Shown one piece after another: positions 23,843 to 36,100 of a stretch of DNA of 64,000 nucleotides. Each line of letters starts with the position of its first letter. The first letter of the stretch is position 1. The translations under genes and the position numbers were made by a program. Origin of the DNA: Sternotherus odoratus (lineage: Eukaryota > Chordata > Testudines > Kinosternidae); the NCBI GenBank assembly GCA_032164245.1, contig JAVMKO010000020.1:7901206-7965205 (forward strand), given 5' to 3'. The notes beneath the pieces were generated by a model, which saw only the letters and a list, made by a program, of their open reading frames with translations, did no database searches and was not told the origin of the DNA.

Positions 23843-24134
23843 ATCTCTTGCTATCTCAGTGGGAGTCCCTTCCTCCTTTGAGAATGTCAAGGCCCGCATT
23901 ATTTTCATCACGCTCAATAAAAGCCAAGCAGGGAAGGACAGAAGGGTGAAGAGACTGAAGCTGTGTAGAAGAAAAAGACAGTTGAGGGTTATGGAGGTGT
24001 GCGGAGATGACATGATCAGAAAGAGGAGCAGAGATCATGTGTTCATCAGCTGTATTCTGAGCGGACGGAGCAGGTATGGTAAGCGCGTCCGAGAAGAAGA
24101 GCTCACAATAGCCAAATCAGAAGGATCTGACTAA

Positions 24135-24440
24135 GGTCTGGTCTGCACTAAAAAAATAAGGTTGACCCAGCTGTGTTGCTCAGGGGTGTGAAAAATCCAC
24201 ACCTCTGAGCAAGCTAGTTAAGCCAACCTAATCCCCAGTGAAGACAGCACTAGGTCAACAGAAGAATCCTACAGTCAACCTAGCTACTACATGTTGAGTA
24301 GGTGGCTTAAATACAGCAATGGGAGAACTCCTTCCATTACTGCAGGGTGTAGAACACTGTGAAACTACAATGAAACATTATGGCACTACAGGGAAACACT
24401 GAGGCGCTGCTGTAGTGATTAAGCTGTAGACATAACCAAA
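24135..24440. mobile_element. MITE with internal palindrome
   Basis: Contains the palindrome GCTCAGGGGTGTGAAAAATC and its complement CACACCTCTGAGC (about 24178-24211), followed by TTAAGCCAACCTAATCCCC and a TTAAGCTGTAGACATAACC right end. This is a turtle MITE type with 'GGTCTGCACTA/GTCTACACT'-like ends. Edges are approximate. Confidence 0.6.
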
Positions 24441-24489
24441 GATTGTGAGTTGACACTTTGGGGCAGTGTGATTGGAGATGTACCTAGAA

Positions 24490-24720
24490 CAAGTCAGGAA
24501 TTTTTTGCCAAAACATTTTTTTTTTTTGGGCTGACTCGAAAAACATGTTGGTACAAGGGAGAAAGGCTTTGAACTTGTCAGATCGGGCTGTTTCAACATT
24601 TTCTAAGGGAAAAGGTTCTCTTTCTGGTCCAAAATCACTTCTTTTTTTTAAAACATAATTTATGCTAAATAGAAATTAAGAACACAAAAAAGTTCAAAAT
24701 CAGAATGAAATGTTTCAATC
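24490..24720. repeat. A/T-rich family block
   Basis: Wording of the type CAAAACATTTTTTTTTTTTGG, AAAAAGTTCAAAATCAGAAT; same family as 14715-14905. Confidence 0.35.
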
Positions 24721-25424
24721 AACCCAAACGGAACTGTTGTTTGGTTTGTTGGTTTGCAAACATTTTTGCGATTGTAGCCTTTTTGTTTCAATTCATGATG
24801 GCAAATTTATTCTTGTGGGATGGTAAAACCGTTTTCCTGTACAGCGCTAGTTTTATCCTTGATGTCACTGCGAAGTTCCAAGTTGCTGAAAGTTGCAGCA
24901 TTGTGATTGGTGTGGTGGTGTTGGTGGCCATAGTTTGTGATGAAATTTCTCTCTCCTCATAGGCATGTTGTAAGGGTTATTAGTGTCTGTACATTACTTT
25001 GAAGATGTAATGTGCCATCTAAGTGCAAGATGTTGTTTATTCTCTATTGTTTCTTATTATCATTTCTTTATGAAATGAGATACAAACCATTAAGTTTAAA
25101 GGCTCAAGGCCAAACCTCCGTGGGCCCTGACAGAATGACAAAAAACCCTAATCACAGCTATTATATTGATCAAAAGCTTAACTAAACAAATACAGAGTCA
25201 TCAGTCTGGATGATAAAGAGTAGATCTCAGTGTAAACAGCCTCACTGGTTATTAGTATTGATAATTGCTGTGGATTTCTGATAGCAATAGGCAAGAAACC
25301 TTGCCATTTGGATTGGGATCAGCTGAGTACCTAAAACTTTAGGTAAACTTTCTACTTCTTGGGTAGAGAAGTAGGGAATAAAAACAGGCATTTTCATCTT
25401 TCTCATACAACTTGCTAGCTTTTA

Positions 25425-25635
25425 GGACTGGTCAAAAATTGGAGTTTTGACTCAATTAATTTTTTTTATGGGAAGTGTCAGTTTTCCTTGACATTTTTGG
25501 ATATGATTTTTTTTATCAGAAAATTGAAAATTTTTACTTTGGGCCAAAAACATTTGGTTTGTCAACTGAAAGCTCCTTTTGATTTTGGCTGAATTCCCAA
25601 GGTTTTCAAGTTGGGTTTTTTCAAAGGAAATCTAA
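25425..25635. repeat. A/T-rich family block
   Basis: AAAATTGGAGTTTTGACTC, TCAGAAAATTGAAAATTTTT, CAAAGGAAATCTAAAATGG; same family as 14715-14905. Confidence 0.4.
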
Positions 25636-27837
25636 AATGGAAACAAAATTATTTTCATTTTTGTGGAAGTTTTCAGCGGAAACCCCTCGCCCCCTTACAT
25701 ACACATTTTCCAACCACCTCTACTGCGGTATAGAATGTGGGACATCTTCGGGCAGTTTGGTTTCCTGGTCTCTTATTAAAGCAAAAAATATAGACATCAA
25801 GGAAAGACAAAACTATGGGGAAAGTTTCATAGGTTTTTTAGATTTCCCCCTCTATTCTTCCCCACCCCCACCGCGAAAAAAAAAAGCTGTAGATTGAATT
25901 TTTGGCAAACTGTTAGGTTTTTGTTACAGAATTGTCTATACCAAACCCCAGTGTCTGAGACTTTGTCCCTTGTTTATATTAGACATTTTTATCATGCTTA
26001 AAAATGACTTAACCATCAAGTTAGGTAGCATGATGCTGACCATGACTTTGTTGTGTGTGTAGTCATAGGCAAATTGTCTTTAGCATCATGTCACCTGGAT
26101 CCAGGAGGGTGTGTCCCAGCATCAGATTATTTTACTTGATTTGTTAAAAAATCAGAACATGGTAATATTTGCTAATGCAGATTAATCCAAGGTCAGAGCC
26201 TGAAAGGAGATTTGTAAATCGCCTCATATCTTTATTCCAGGCCAGAACTAAAACCTGGATCAAAACTCCCCTGAACTTTGAACTGTTAGACCAGCATCAG
26301 AAACTTATTTGTGCCCATCTCTAGTTCTTACTGGAGCTGTTTCCCCATTGTTAGTTACTGAGGGCCAAATCTTGATATCGTTAATCAGGTCTAGATCCTG
26401 CACTCTGTGCAGTGGGGAGAAGGGGGCACCCCCTTGTCTTCATCTGGAGTTGATTGCAGGATCAGAGCCTCAGTTTCTACTCAGGCAAAATTGCCATTGG
26501 AGCTGGTAGTGAAACTGGAATAAAGAGCTCAGGGTCTGAATGATACCTGATTAATGTTAATAATAGTGGAATTGCTAGTAGCAGTATCCAGGGGAGTATC
26601 AGGGATCCATTGTGGTAGGTGCTGTATTCTGAGCAGACTTCAGGGTCTACAATTGAGAGGCGGCTTCCCATTCAGGCTCATATATAAGTGGGCAGATTTT
26701 TCAGGAAGGTCTGCAGGTCGGGTGCTGAGCTCTTTTGAAAAATCTGTCTGCCAGGGTTTCACCACAGGTGCTGAGCACTCGTGAAAATCTGGGTTTGACA
26801 TAGCTTTCTAAATGGGAGCTGAGTTCCTCTGGAAACCTGGCCCATAGCACGAGATTGTCTGTCGCAAGGTGACACTGGTCCTTAAGAGGGAAGAGGCCAG
26901 CACACCTGGGACTGTTCAGTTCACCTCCAGTTGGGGGCTTAAGTGAAGGCACTTGGGGGGGTCAGTCCAGGAGATTGGCAGGTGAGAGATGTGGGAGATC
27001 AAGAGATTGGAGAAGGTCTCTGGGGAAAGCTGCAGAGAGAAGAATTATCAGGAAGCTGGTGGATGGCTAGGCTGCTGATCTGCCTCAGCCAGAGAGCCAG
27101 TATCATCAGGTTGGAAAGGTCTAGGGGCTAGGAGGCCAGTGGATGGCTAGCCTGCTGACCTTCCTGAGCCAAAGAGCCCAGAACAAGAGGGGTGGTGCTG
27201 GAGGGTGCATCCCAGGTGCAAGGCTAGGACATCCAGGCAGGGAGTAATACTGTGGGCAGCACCCTCAGCAGTCTTGAGTGAGAGGGCTGTGGAAACGTGA
27301 GCCCAGAACAAGGGGTTGGTCCCAGATGGGGTTCCCTGAGCAGGGGTAGGACTCTCAGGCTGGGAGGTCTGGGGCAGTGGAACACTATGAGGTGTGTTTG
27401 TCAGGGGAGGCCTGACTTGGGGCTGCTGGGGAAGAGTCATGAGAAAGAAGCAAACCTGGGAGCTCTCAGGGAAAGTGGCACCTTAGAACATGGGCAGAGT
27501 CTGGGAACAGACTGGAGACGGGCTCGCAGGAGTTTGAGATGGAAATCAAGACCAGGGAGTGGGCACGGGGAACTGTGGTGAACGTATTATATTTGGGGAG
27601 GGATGGGTTCTGTGGCTGATGGAACATGTACAGCAATACATTCTGTTCAGAGATGGGCTTTGTATCCGACCCTGAGAAACTGTGATCCTTTTATGAGCAG
27701 AAGAAAGGGGAAATGGAGACAGTCACCCTGTTGCTGTGGTGTACGAGGGCACCCTATGACTGTCCCTCCCTTTACGTGGAAGGTATATGGGGCCCTAAAT
27801 AGACATGGTACACAACGGGTGGGAGTGGCAACATAGT
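25636..27837. other. Non-coding, mixed composition
   Basis: 26695-26860 contains the 'GAAAAATCTG...GTGCTGAGC' wording of the dispersed repeat at 5040-5345. 26940-27600 is G/A-rich with loose internal repetition: AGGCTAGGACATCCAGGCAG; GGAAGCTGGTGGATGGCTAG near 27052 and GAGGCCAGTGGATGGCTAGC near 27131. No exon-like frame; frames of 60-100 codons lack coding character. Confidence 0.45.
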
Positions 27838-27950
27838 CAGGGAAGTGATGTGCCCAAGGTCACAAAGCAGGTCAGTGGCAGAGTGGAGAGCAGGAACCAG
27901 GTCTCCTGAGTCCTGGTCCAATGCCCTATCTGCTGCACTACACTTCTTTT
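27838..27950 (-). repeat. MIR-like SINE fragment
   Basis: GTGATGTGCCCAAGGTCACA, GGTCAGTGGCAGAGTGGAGA, TCCTGGTCCAATGCCCTATC are the reverse-strand MIR core. Confidence 0.75.
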
Positions 27951-28968
27951 GAATTGGAAAAAGGTATGGGGACGGGGGATAAAGTATAAAGAACTATGCA
28001 TCTCCATCCCTGCACTGGATATTGAAATTTATATTTTTCTGACAAAAAACAATTCACCTAGTTAAGGGGGGGAAACACATTTTCAATATATTTACATTGT
28101 AATGTGACACTTTTAATTAAATTCCCTTTATGTGGATGATTGATTTGTATATTTCACAGCCCCTGCTTGGCCCCTTTAAAATCACTCTCATTTTAAATCG
28201 GCAAGTTTTCCCTCCCCTGCCCCCCACCCCCACCTCTTCTCCTGCCAAATAAGGAAAATAAAACATTCTATAATTTGCACAAGAAAAAAAATCAGGGTAG
28301 AAGGATTTTTTTTTAGAGCATGCAGCTTGCTAAATATGCAGGAAACAGGTGTTTTATTTAGTCTTTTACAGTCCCTGCAAGAAAACCATGGCATAACATT
28401 TAATAATCTAGGCAGGGAGATGGGGTAGAGGGCGGGAGGGGGAAGAAGCAATCTGTGTCTTTAATTTTCTTTTCTGAAAGGGGAAAGTCTGCATAGCAAT
28501 GACAGGATCACTTGTTCCTGCCTTTAATGTGCGATCTGTTTTCTCCAGTGGAGGGCACTCAGTGTATCGCAAACTAGAACATTAGCACCAACAAGCTCCA
28601 GAGCATCATCACTCTCTGGAAAGCCTTCTGAATTAGACAAGAGCTGCCTCTCAGCACAGCTACAAAACACTCCAAACCTGACCAGCTAAATGGATAAACC
28701 TCTCCTGCATAGCTTTTAAACTGGGCTCGTCTTATACAGCACAGGAGGCCCGTCTGCTTCGAGAACTGGAGAGCTGGAAGATGGATTGCTGTGTCTGGGA
28801 ATGGCAAAAGGCAGCCGAATAAGGGATGCTAGGTACCGGGGAAGATTTTCTCATTCCTCCCAGAGAAGTTGGCTTACCTTCATGGTGTGCTATTGTTTTT
28901 ACATGCAGATTGCCAGTTAATGCTGTCAGTTCTCTAAAGACTTACACAATGGCTCTGAGAGCTTAGGG
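27951..28968 (+). promoter_or_regulatory. Repeat-poor region upstream of LRRTM4
   Basis: A stretch of about 1 kb between the last MIR-like copy and the pyrimidine tract in which I recognise no transposon, in contrast to most of the window. It contains TTAATTAAATTCCC and similar A/T-rich words and no obvious TATA box at a fixed distance. By position it probably holds promoter or upstream exon sequence of LRRTM4; this is inference. Confidence 0.35.
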
Positions 28969-29057
28969 TCCCTCCCCCATCTCCTCTGTACCCCCATCCC
29001 TGGTCCTGTCTTCCCCACCCCCACCCCCTTCCCTATCCCTTCCTTCCCTCATCCCCA
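28969..29057 (+). promoter_or_regulatory. Pyrimidine-rich tract before exon 1
   Basis: About 90 bases made almost only of C and T on the + strand (CCCCATCTCC, CCCACCCCCACCCCC, TCCCTTCCTTCCCTC). Such tracts are common in TATA-less neuronal promoters and can bind Sp/MAZ-type factors. It ends about 225 bases before the LRRTM4 start codon. A promoter role is inference. Confidence 0.35.
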
Positions 29058-29285
29058 AAATTCTTGCTTGCCCTCCCTAGGGAACTTTGTGTGGGTTCCT
29101 GGCATGCACGCCGGATGGTGGTGATGTGACTGGCAGCTGTGCTGTGACATGAAGGGTTGCAATGGTTTAAAGAAAGGAGCCCGATTTTAAAACAAAACAA
29201 AACAGAAAAGCAAGAGTGAGACCGAGAGGAGAAAACAGCTGGAGGAAGAAAAAGGGGGATACATTTGTGGATGACAAAAGGATGG
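29058..29285 (+). other. LRRTM4: LRRTM4 exon 1, 5' UTR part (start unknown)
   Basis: A/G-rich leader running into ATGG and a consensus donor. The transcription start is not known; 29058 is only a working limit. If it lies this far up, the leader contains short upstream ORFs: a 13-codon ORF from the ATG in GTGACATGAAGGG (near 29149) and an 8-codon one from 29271 that overlaps the main start. Such uORFs would be expected to damp translation. Confidence 0.5.
29282..29285 (+). CDS. LRRTM4: LRRTM4 coding exon 1 (ATGG, first 4 coding bases)
   Basis: Start codon ATG at 29282-29284 plus the first base of a split glycine codon. The context AAAAGGATGG has A at -3 and G at +4, a strong Kozak match. The next bases are GTAAGT, a consensus donor. 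Joining to exon 2 at 31567 gives Met-Gly-Leu-His-Leu-Ile-Lys-Gln-Leu, closely matching the N-terminus of vertebrate LRRTM4 as I know it. No other ATG/donor pair in the region produces this N-terminus, which decides the start. Confidence 0.88.
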
Positions 29286-29581
29286 GTAAGTGAACTTTTC
29301 TTGTATCCTTCTTAGCACAGTTGCAACTGTACAGTATATTTTTTTCAGTCAGATTATTAGCTGTTCCGGAGGGAGAACAATCTAAACAGCAGCAGTGCCT
29401 CTCTTTGCCAGGTGACTCACTGTACTTGCTATTATATTTTTAGATCATGTTTCCCCCTTCTTTCCTCCTGCAGTGTTTTTATATGTAATTAATTAAATGC
29501 ATGCACTGAGTTAAGGACTGTACAAAGTACATTCACAATCTATACAACCCACCCACGCACCTCTACATACACAGATAAGTA

Positions 29582-29622
29582 CATATATATATATATAAAT
29601 ATATCCATGAGAGAGAGAGAGA
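29582..29622. repeat. TA and GA microsatellites
   Basis: ACATATATATATATATA followed by a GA run near 29608-29622, in LRRTM4 intron 1. Confidence 0.85.
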
Positions 29623-29717
29623 GGTTTCTTCTGGGTTTATATTCATATTAAATATGCCTGTAGATCTCTTATGCAGGCTGTCAGGCAGGATATTTAACAC
29701 TTTGCAGCTTGTGAGGA

Positions 29718-29742
29718 GTGTGTGTGTGTGTGTATGTGTGTG
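29718..29742. repeat. (GT)n microsatellite
   Basis: GTGTGTGTGTGTGTATGTGTG in LRRTM4 intron 1. Confidence 0.85.
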
Positions 29743-30093
29743 GGGAAGCAGGGGAGGGTAATGGATTTTCTTGTATAGGTGGTTTTGAAAAGGTTCACTG
29801 GATATTTGAAAAGATATCCCTAACGTAGCTGCTAGATTTCCAACAGTCATTTGCCAATCTTATTTTTTCAAGTGTGACAGGTTTATCTTCCCCACCCTCA
29901 CTCCAGTCCATAATAGCTCAAACATATTTCTGTGCTGCTGTTGGCACATAAGCAATAGTGAAAGATCAGGATTTAAATTAAAAACCTAGCCATTAAAGTG
30001 AAAGGCAGACACACAGTCAGGGGCTTTTGGGATTAAGAAGTCTTGCACTGATTGCCTCTTGGGACCATGCAAGCAAATAACTGCAGCACAGTA

Positions 30094-30095
<2 letters not shown>

Positions 30096-30158
<63 letters not shown>
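30096..30158. repeat. Compound (GT)n(GA)n microsatellite
   Basis: About 19 GT units pass directly into about 13 GA units, 63 bases in all. Likely polymorphic. The GA part is a homopurine tract. Confidence 0.95.
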
Positions 30159-30608
30159 TGCACACAAATAATAAAGCCACTATTTATAGAGGAGATAAAT
30201 TCTCCTGATGGAAGAAAGCAGCCTAATTGTGAATAAGATTACAACTCTGGGGAGAGCCAGTGGTCCCAAAATTATTACAGCCTTTCCGAAAGTGTGCGCG
30301 CATATGTGCGTGTGTTGGATTTTCTGAGACCTCTTCTCATGATTATTCAGAGAATGTACAAAAATGTGACTGTGCTCACATATCAGCATTAATACCAAAT
30401 AACCAATTTGATATCTGACGTGCAAAATATTAAAATCAGCAGCAGGGAGGAGAGGGATTCAGATTCAAATTTCACTCTTTAAACTTCGTAGTTTTTGCTG
30501 CTCTGAAGGCAACATTCCTATAGAAGTGTATATGTATTTACATACAGTGTATACAATATACACATATAGTGTTATCTATTTATGTATAGATATTAGCTAT
30601 GTATGGAT

Positions 30609-30660
30609 ACATATGCACACACACACACACACACATATATATATTAATATATATATTAAT
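30609..30660. repeat. (CA)n with TA palindromes
   Basis: A CA run followed by two copies of ATATATATTAAT-type sequence. Confidence 0.85.
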
Positions 30661-30726
30661 CACCATATTATTATGAAATGTGAATGTTAATGTAACTATC
30701 AGCATGATATCTTGGTCCAGTACAAA

Positions 30727-30847
30727 TAGGGTGACCAGATTCCCCAATTTTATAGGGACAGTGCCGATATTTGGGGCTTTCTCTTATATAGGCTCCTATT
30801 ACTCCCCAGCACTCCCGATTTTTCACACTTGCTGATTGGTCAGCCTA
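30727..30847. mobile_element. hAT-type MITE 'TAGGGTGACC', copy 1
   Basis: 121 bases. Left end TAGGGTGACCAGATT; right end TGATTGGTCAGCCTA (inverse TAGGCTGACCAATCA), about 12 of 15 terminal bases paired. Flanked by AGTACAAA (30719-30726) and GGTACAAA (30848-30855), an 8-bp duplication with one change. Second copy at 51921-52045. It encodes no transposase and must have been moved in trans. Confidence 0.8.
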
Positions 30848-31472
30848 GGTACAAATGTTCTATATGACATAGATACACATCAATGCTTGTGTTCTGTGTG
30901 CATGTATGGAAATGAGAAGTCCCTGAAATGCAGTGTCAGTATTATTCAGAATGCTGTTTGGTACAGCTTACATCTAATATTCCATTATGCATTAAAGACA
31001 CATTTGAAAGGCAAGGGACAAACTTTATTATATATTGATTTGCTGGCTGTAGCTCTTTTTTATATGAATTGTTTGGGATTGGCCTACGAAAGATTTACAT
31101 GCAGTTGGGTTCATTAAGGAACATTTTACTTGTTGAACTACCAGAAGCTGTCTCTCATTTCCTTTTCCAATAATACAGTGAATTCAGCACAGTGACTTGA
31201 CAAATATGTGTATGTGTATTGCTGAAGCCTCAGCTTCTAATGATAAGGCTATACCAGCTACGAGGAGTGCTGATGTACAGGAGAACAAGTGACTAGCAGA
31301 CGGGTTCCCAGTCATCCTAAGGGGTCATAAATCACACAAAAAGTAATTGAATAACAAGAGGGGCGGGGGTGTTAGGGAAGGTAGGAGAGGAACTCAAAAA
31401 ACAGACATTTATACAATGAACATTGCAAGAAAGGAGCCAAGCAGGTTGTCTTCAAATCAACTCTACCACTAA

Positions 31473-33119
<1,647 letters not shown>

Positions 33120-36100
33120 ACCATGATCCTCCTAAAACCATTTCAGCTGCTGAGAAGGAGAGGTAAATGTTTGAAGCTCTTGAGGTGTTTCTAATCACTA
33201 GAAAGATTAATGAGCCTTTTTGTTTTTGGGTTTGCTCAGTGTGAAAGGTTATTTAATTAAATTACAACAATCAAGGAAGTGATGGTGGCTATTTTCAACA
33301 GTTTGAACTTGAAAGAGGTTCATTCAAGGATGAGATTAAGTTGGAGTAAACAGCCACGTTAAAGGCATATGAGGCCCAATTCTCCTTTGCATGTGTCCCT
33401 TTTACACTGGTGTAACTCTATTGGCTTTACGGGTGTCACTCCCCAATTCAAGGGGATTAAGGCCCCTTGTATTTAAGGGAGTGCAGATAGACTAGTAGTA
33501 TTTAAAAATTGTTTATATCTGAGTTTATGCCAGATCACGTCACAAACATTGACTCATAAAGATGGTGCTGTTTAAACTTTTTACTAACATTTCCACATTT
33601 GGCCCCTGGTTCAGCAAACCACACGAACACAATGGCGCCATTATAGTTAAGCACTGCTTAACTGCTTTGCTGAATAATGATGGACTTACACACTTGCTTA
33701 TGTGCTTTGCTGAACAGGGATTGTGAAGAAGACCGAAGTCAAAAGATATATTTGCAAGTGCCTGATACTTTTGCCGTAGACTTTCAGTGGATTCACTTCA
33801 ATTGTGGTCAAGAAAGTTGTACCCTCTTACACCGGGTATCACTTTGGTTCTGATTGTTTGGTAGATACAGGCAGGAATAACCATCATTGTCTGTGTCCCA
33901 TTTTCTTAAACTTGGGACACAGACATAAAGTTGAGCTGTTATAGACATTTTCTGTAATTATTCGAATGTGGCTAATAAAGGGGGGAGGTTGCTTTTGATC
34001 ACCACTGCTCATTTATACATAGTAAGAAGGATTATGCATTACAGCGTGTCCTAATAGTAACCAGTACTTGGTAACTTAATGTTGTGTGTTCTACTGGTAT
34101 TAAAACAATGGTGGACCATTGTTGTTATGGAGACCCGAACAGGAAACATTACGTGTGTATTGTGCCTGATTCACATCCGTCATATTTCCACTGATATCAG
34201 TGGGTCAGGTTGAAAACAGAGTAGAGTTTGGCCAGTCTCTGACAACCAGACATGTTTAAAGATTAAGGCCAAGTATTTTTAAAAAGTCAATAGTGATTTT
34301 GGTGACCAACCGGAGGCATTTTCCAAGGGCCTGATTTTTAGAGACTAGTTATTCTGCACTTTCTGAAAATAGGGCCCCCTTATGATGTCCCAAGGTGGGC
34401 ATCCAAAATCACCACTTTCTTTTGAAGCATGTTGGCCTAAGAGAGGCTGATCAGAAAAAGTGAAAGGCTGTGATTCGTGGTTATTTTTCTTAGAACAACA
34501 TCCCTGTTGAAAATGAATGGCCTGTTATATCCATCCATGCCATCAAAAGTAATTGAGAAAGAAGGTGCAAATTCTGCTGTCAGCAACACCAGTGGAAAAC
34601 AACTGAAGCCAATGGAATTACTCTAGGTTTGCATTGGGGACACTGGGAGTGTAATTTGACTGACAAGGTCTAATTCTGTTCTCATGCAAGTTTTATACCT
34701 GTGTACTTCCATTAACTTCAGTGACGTTCATTTTTTTTTTTACACCAGAGTAACTCAGAGGAGAATTAGGTTCCTCTAAAGCATGATTCAAAGCCTATTG
34801 AAATCAATAATGGTATTAGTGTATAGAAGATGCTATATGTCTGAAATCATTTTAGGTCTGAAAATAAATTATGCCAGTGTGAAATCATAGCATCCACACT
34901 GAAAGGTGTGGGTGTTCTCTGGGCAATTAACACAGGGTTTCTATGGCATAATTTGTTCATGTTGAAGTTGCTCTTAATGCAAAATTAAAGGCTGAGAGAA
35001 TGTCAGGCTATGGTGAGGCTGCTATAAACCAAACAGAGGTCACCTGCTTGCAGTGCATTGTTTTAGCATCTGCTTGATACCATTGAGTGCTTTGCTAAGA
35101 AAAGTAATTTAAGCAAGATTTTCAAACCATTTGCCTTTCCAGTGTTTGTTATAAAAGATGGCAAATGCAACGTAACTTTCCACAGCACATTTTCCAATCT
35201 TATCCTGCATTTAGAAGGCTTTGATAACTGAATACTGGTGTATTATAGACATTCAGATGCATATAATCAGTGATGCCATTAATACAGATATATTTAATTG
35301 GAACATTTGCACTCTCTTTAAATGCAGTCTCACCTAGTGAGCTAGATTTTCAGCTGCTGTTAATCAATGTAGCTCCATTGCTACAGTAGAACTACATACA
35401 TTTTCACCAGCTGGGGATCTGGCACTGTAATTCCTGGAAACCACGTTCGTGGTTTAGGTTCTAGAGAATGAATTGAGTCCTGAATGCGTGCACTGGAGAA
35501 ATGTAGATTTATTGGATCAGATTTCTATGACATGACCTATAGCTTGTCTTTTGGATATACGATTCATAAAGATCCTACCCTATATTATGCTCTTCAGGCT
35601 GAATTCTGCTCCGTTACACAATTGGAAATCTGGAATAATCAGTTAGTTCTGACTTGAACCAATATAAGTGGGAACAGAATTTGGCCCTATATTTCGAGGA
35701 CTTACAAGGCCAAGGGGGAAAGTGTTAACCAGCTTTGTGTGTTTCCTGCTTAGTTGGATGAGTGATATTTTTTGCCACTAAATAACAATTCAGTCTTGAA
35801 GAATATTAAAGAGGAAAATGGCAGAGGAGTATCCAGGGTCAATTTGGTAGAGGAACTATCTACAGGCCAGACCCTAGCTGATGTGAATTAGTGGGGTTCC
35901 ATTAACTTCAGTGGAGCTAGGCTGAAAATCTTTACATTCCTGATGGGACTTGTTATTTTGGCCACCCAAAGGGTTGACTGTAGTTAATCACATGGGTCAT
36001 GGTCTTCCAAAGACATTAATAACCTTTGTTCATGTGAATGGTCCTATTCTCAATCTCTCCTTAAAGCTCACCTGTATTGTGATGACAGTAACACACTAGA

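Noticed and set aside
33974..33979. AATAAA as the LRRTM4 poly(A) signal
   Set aside because: Possible, but other AATAAA motifs follow and nothing in the sequence decides between them, so I do not call a terminator.
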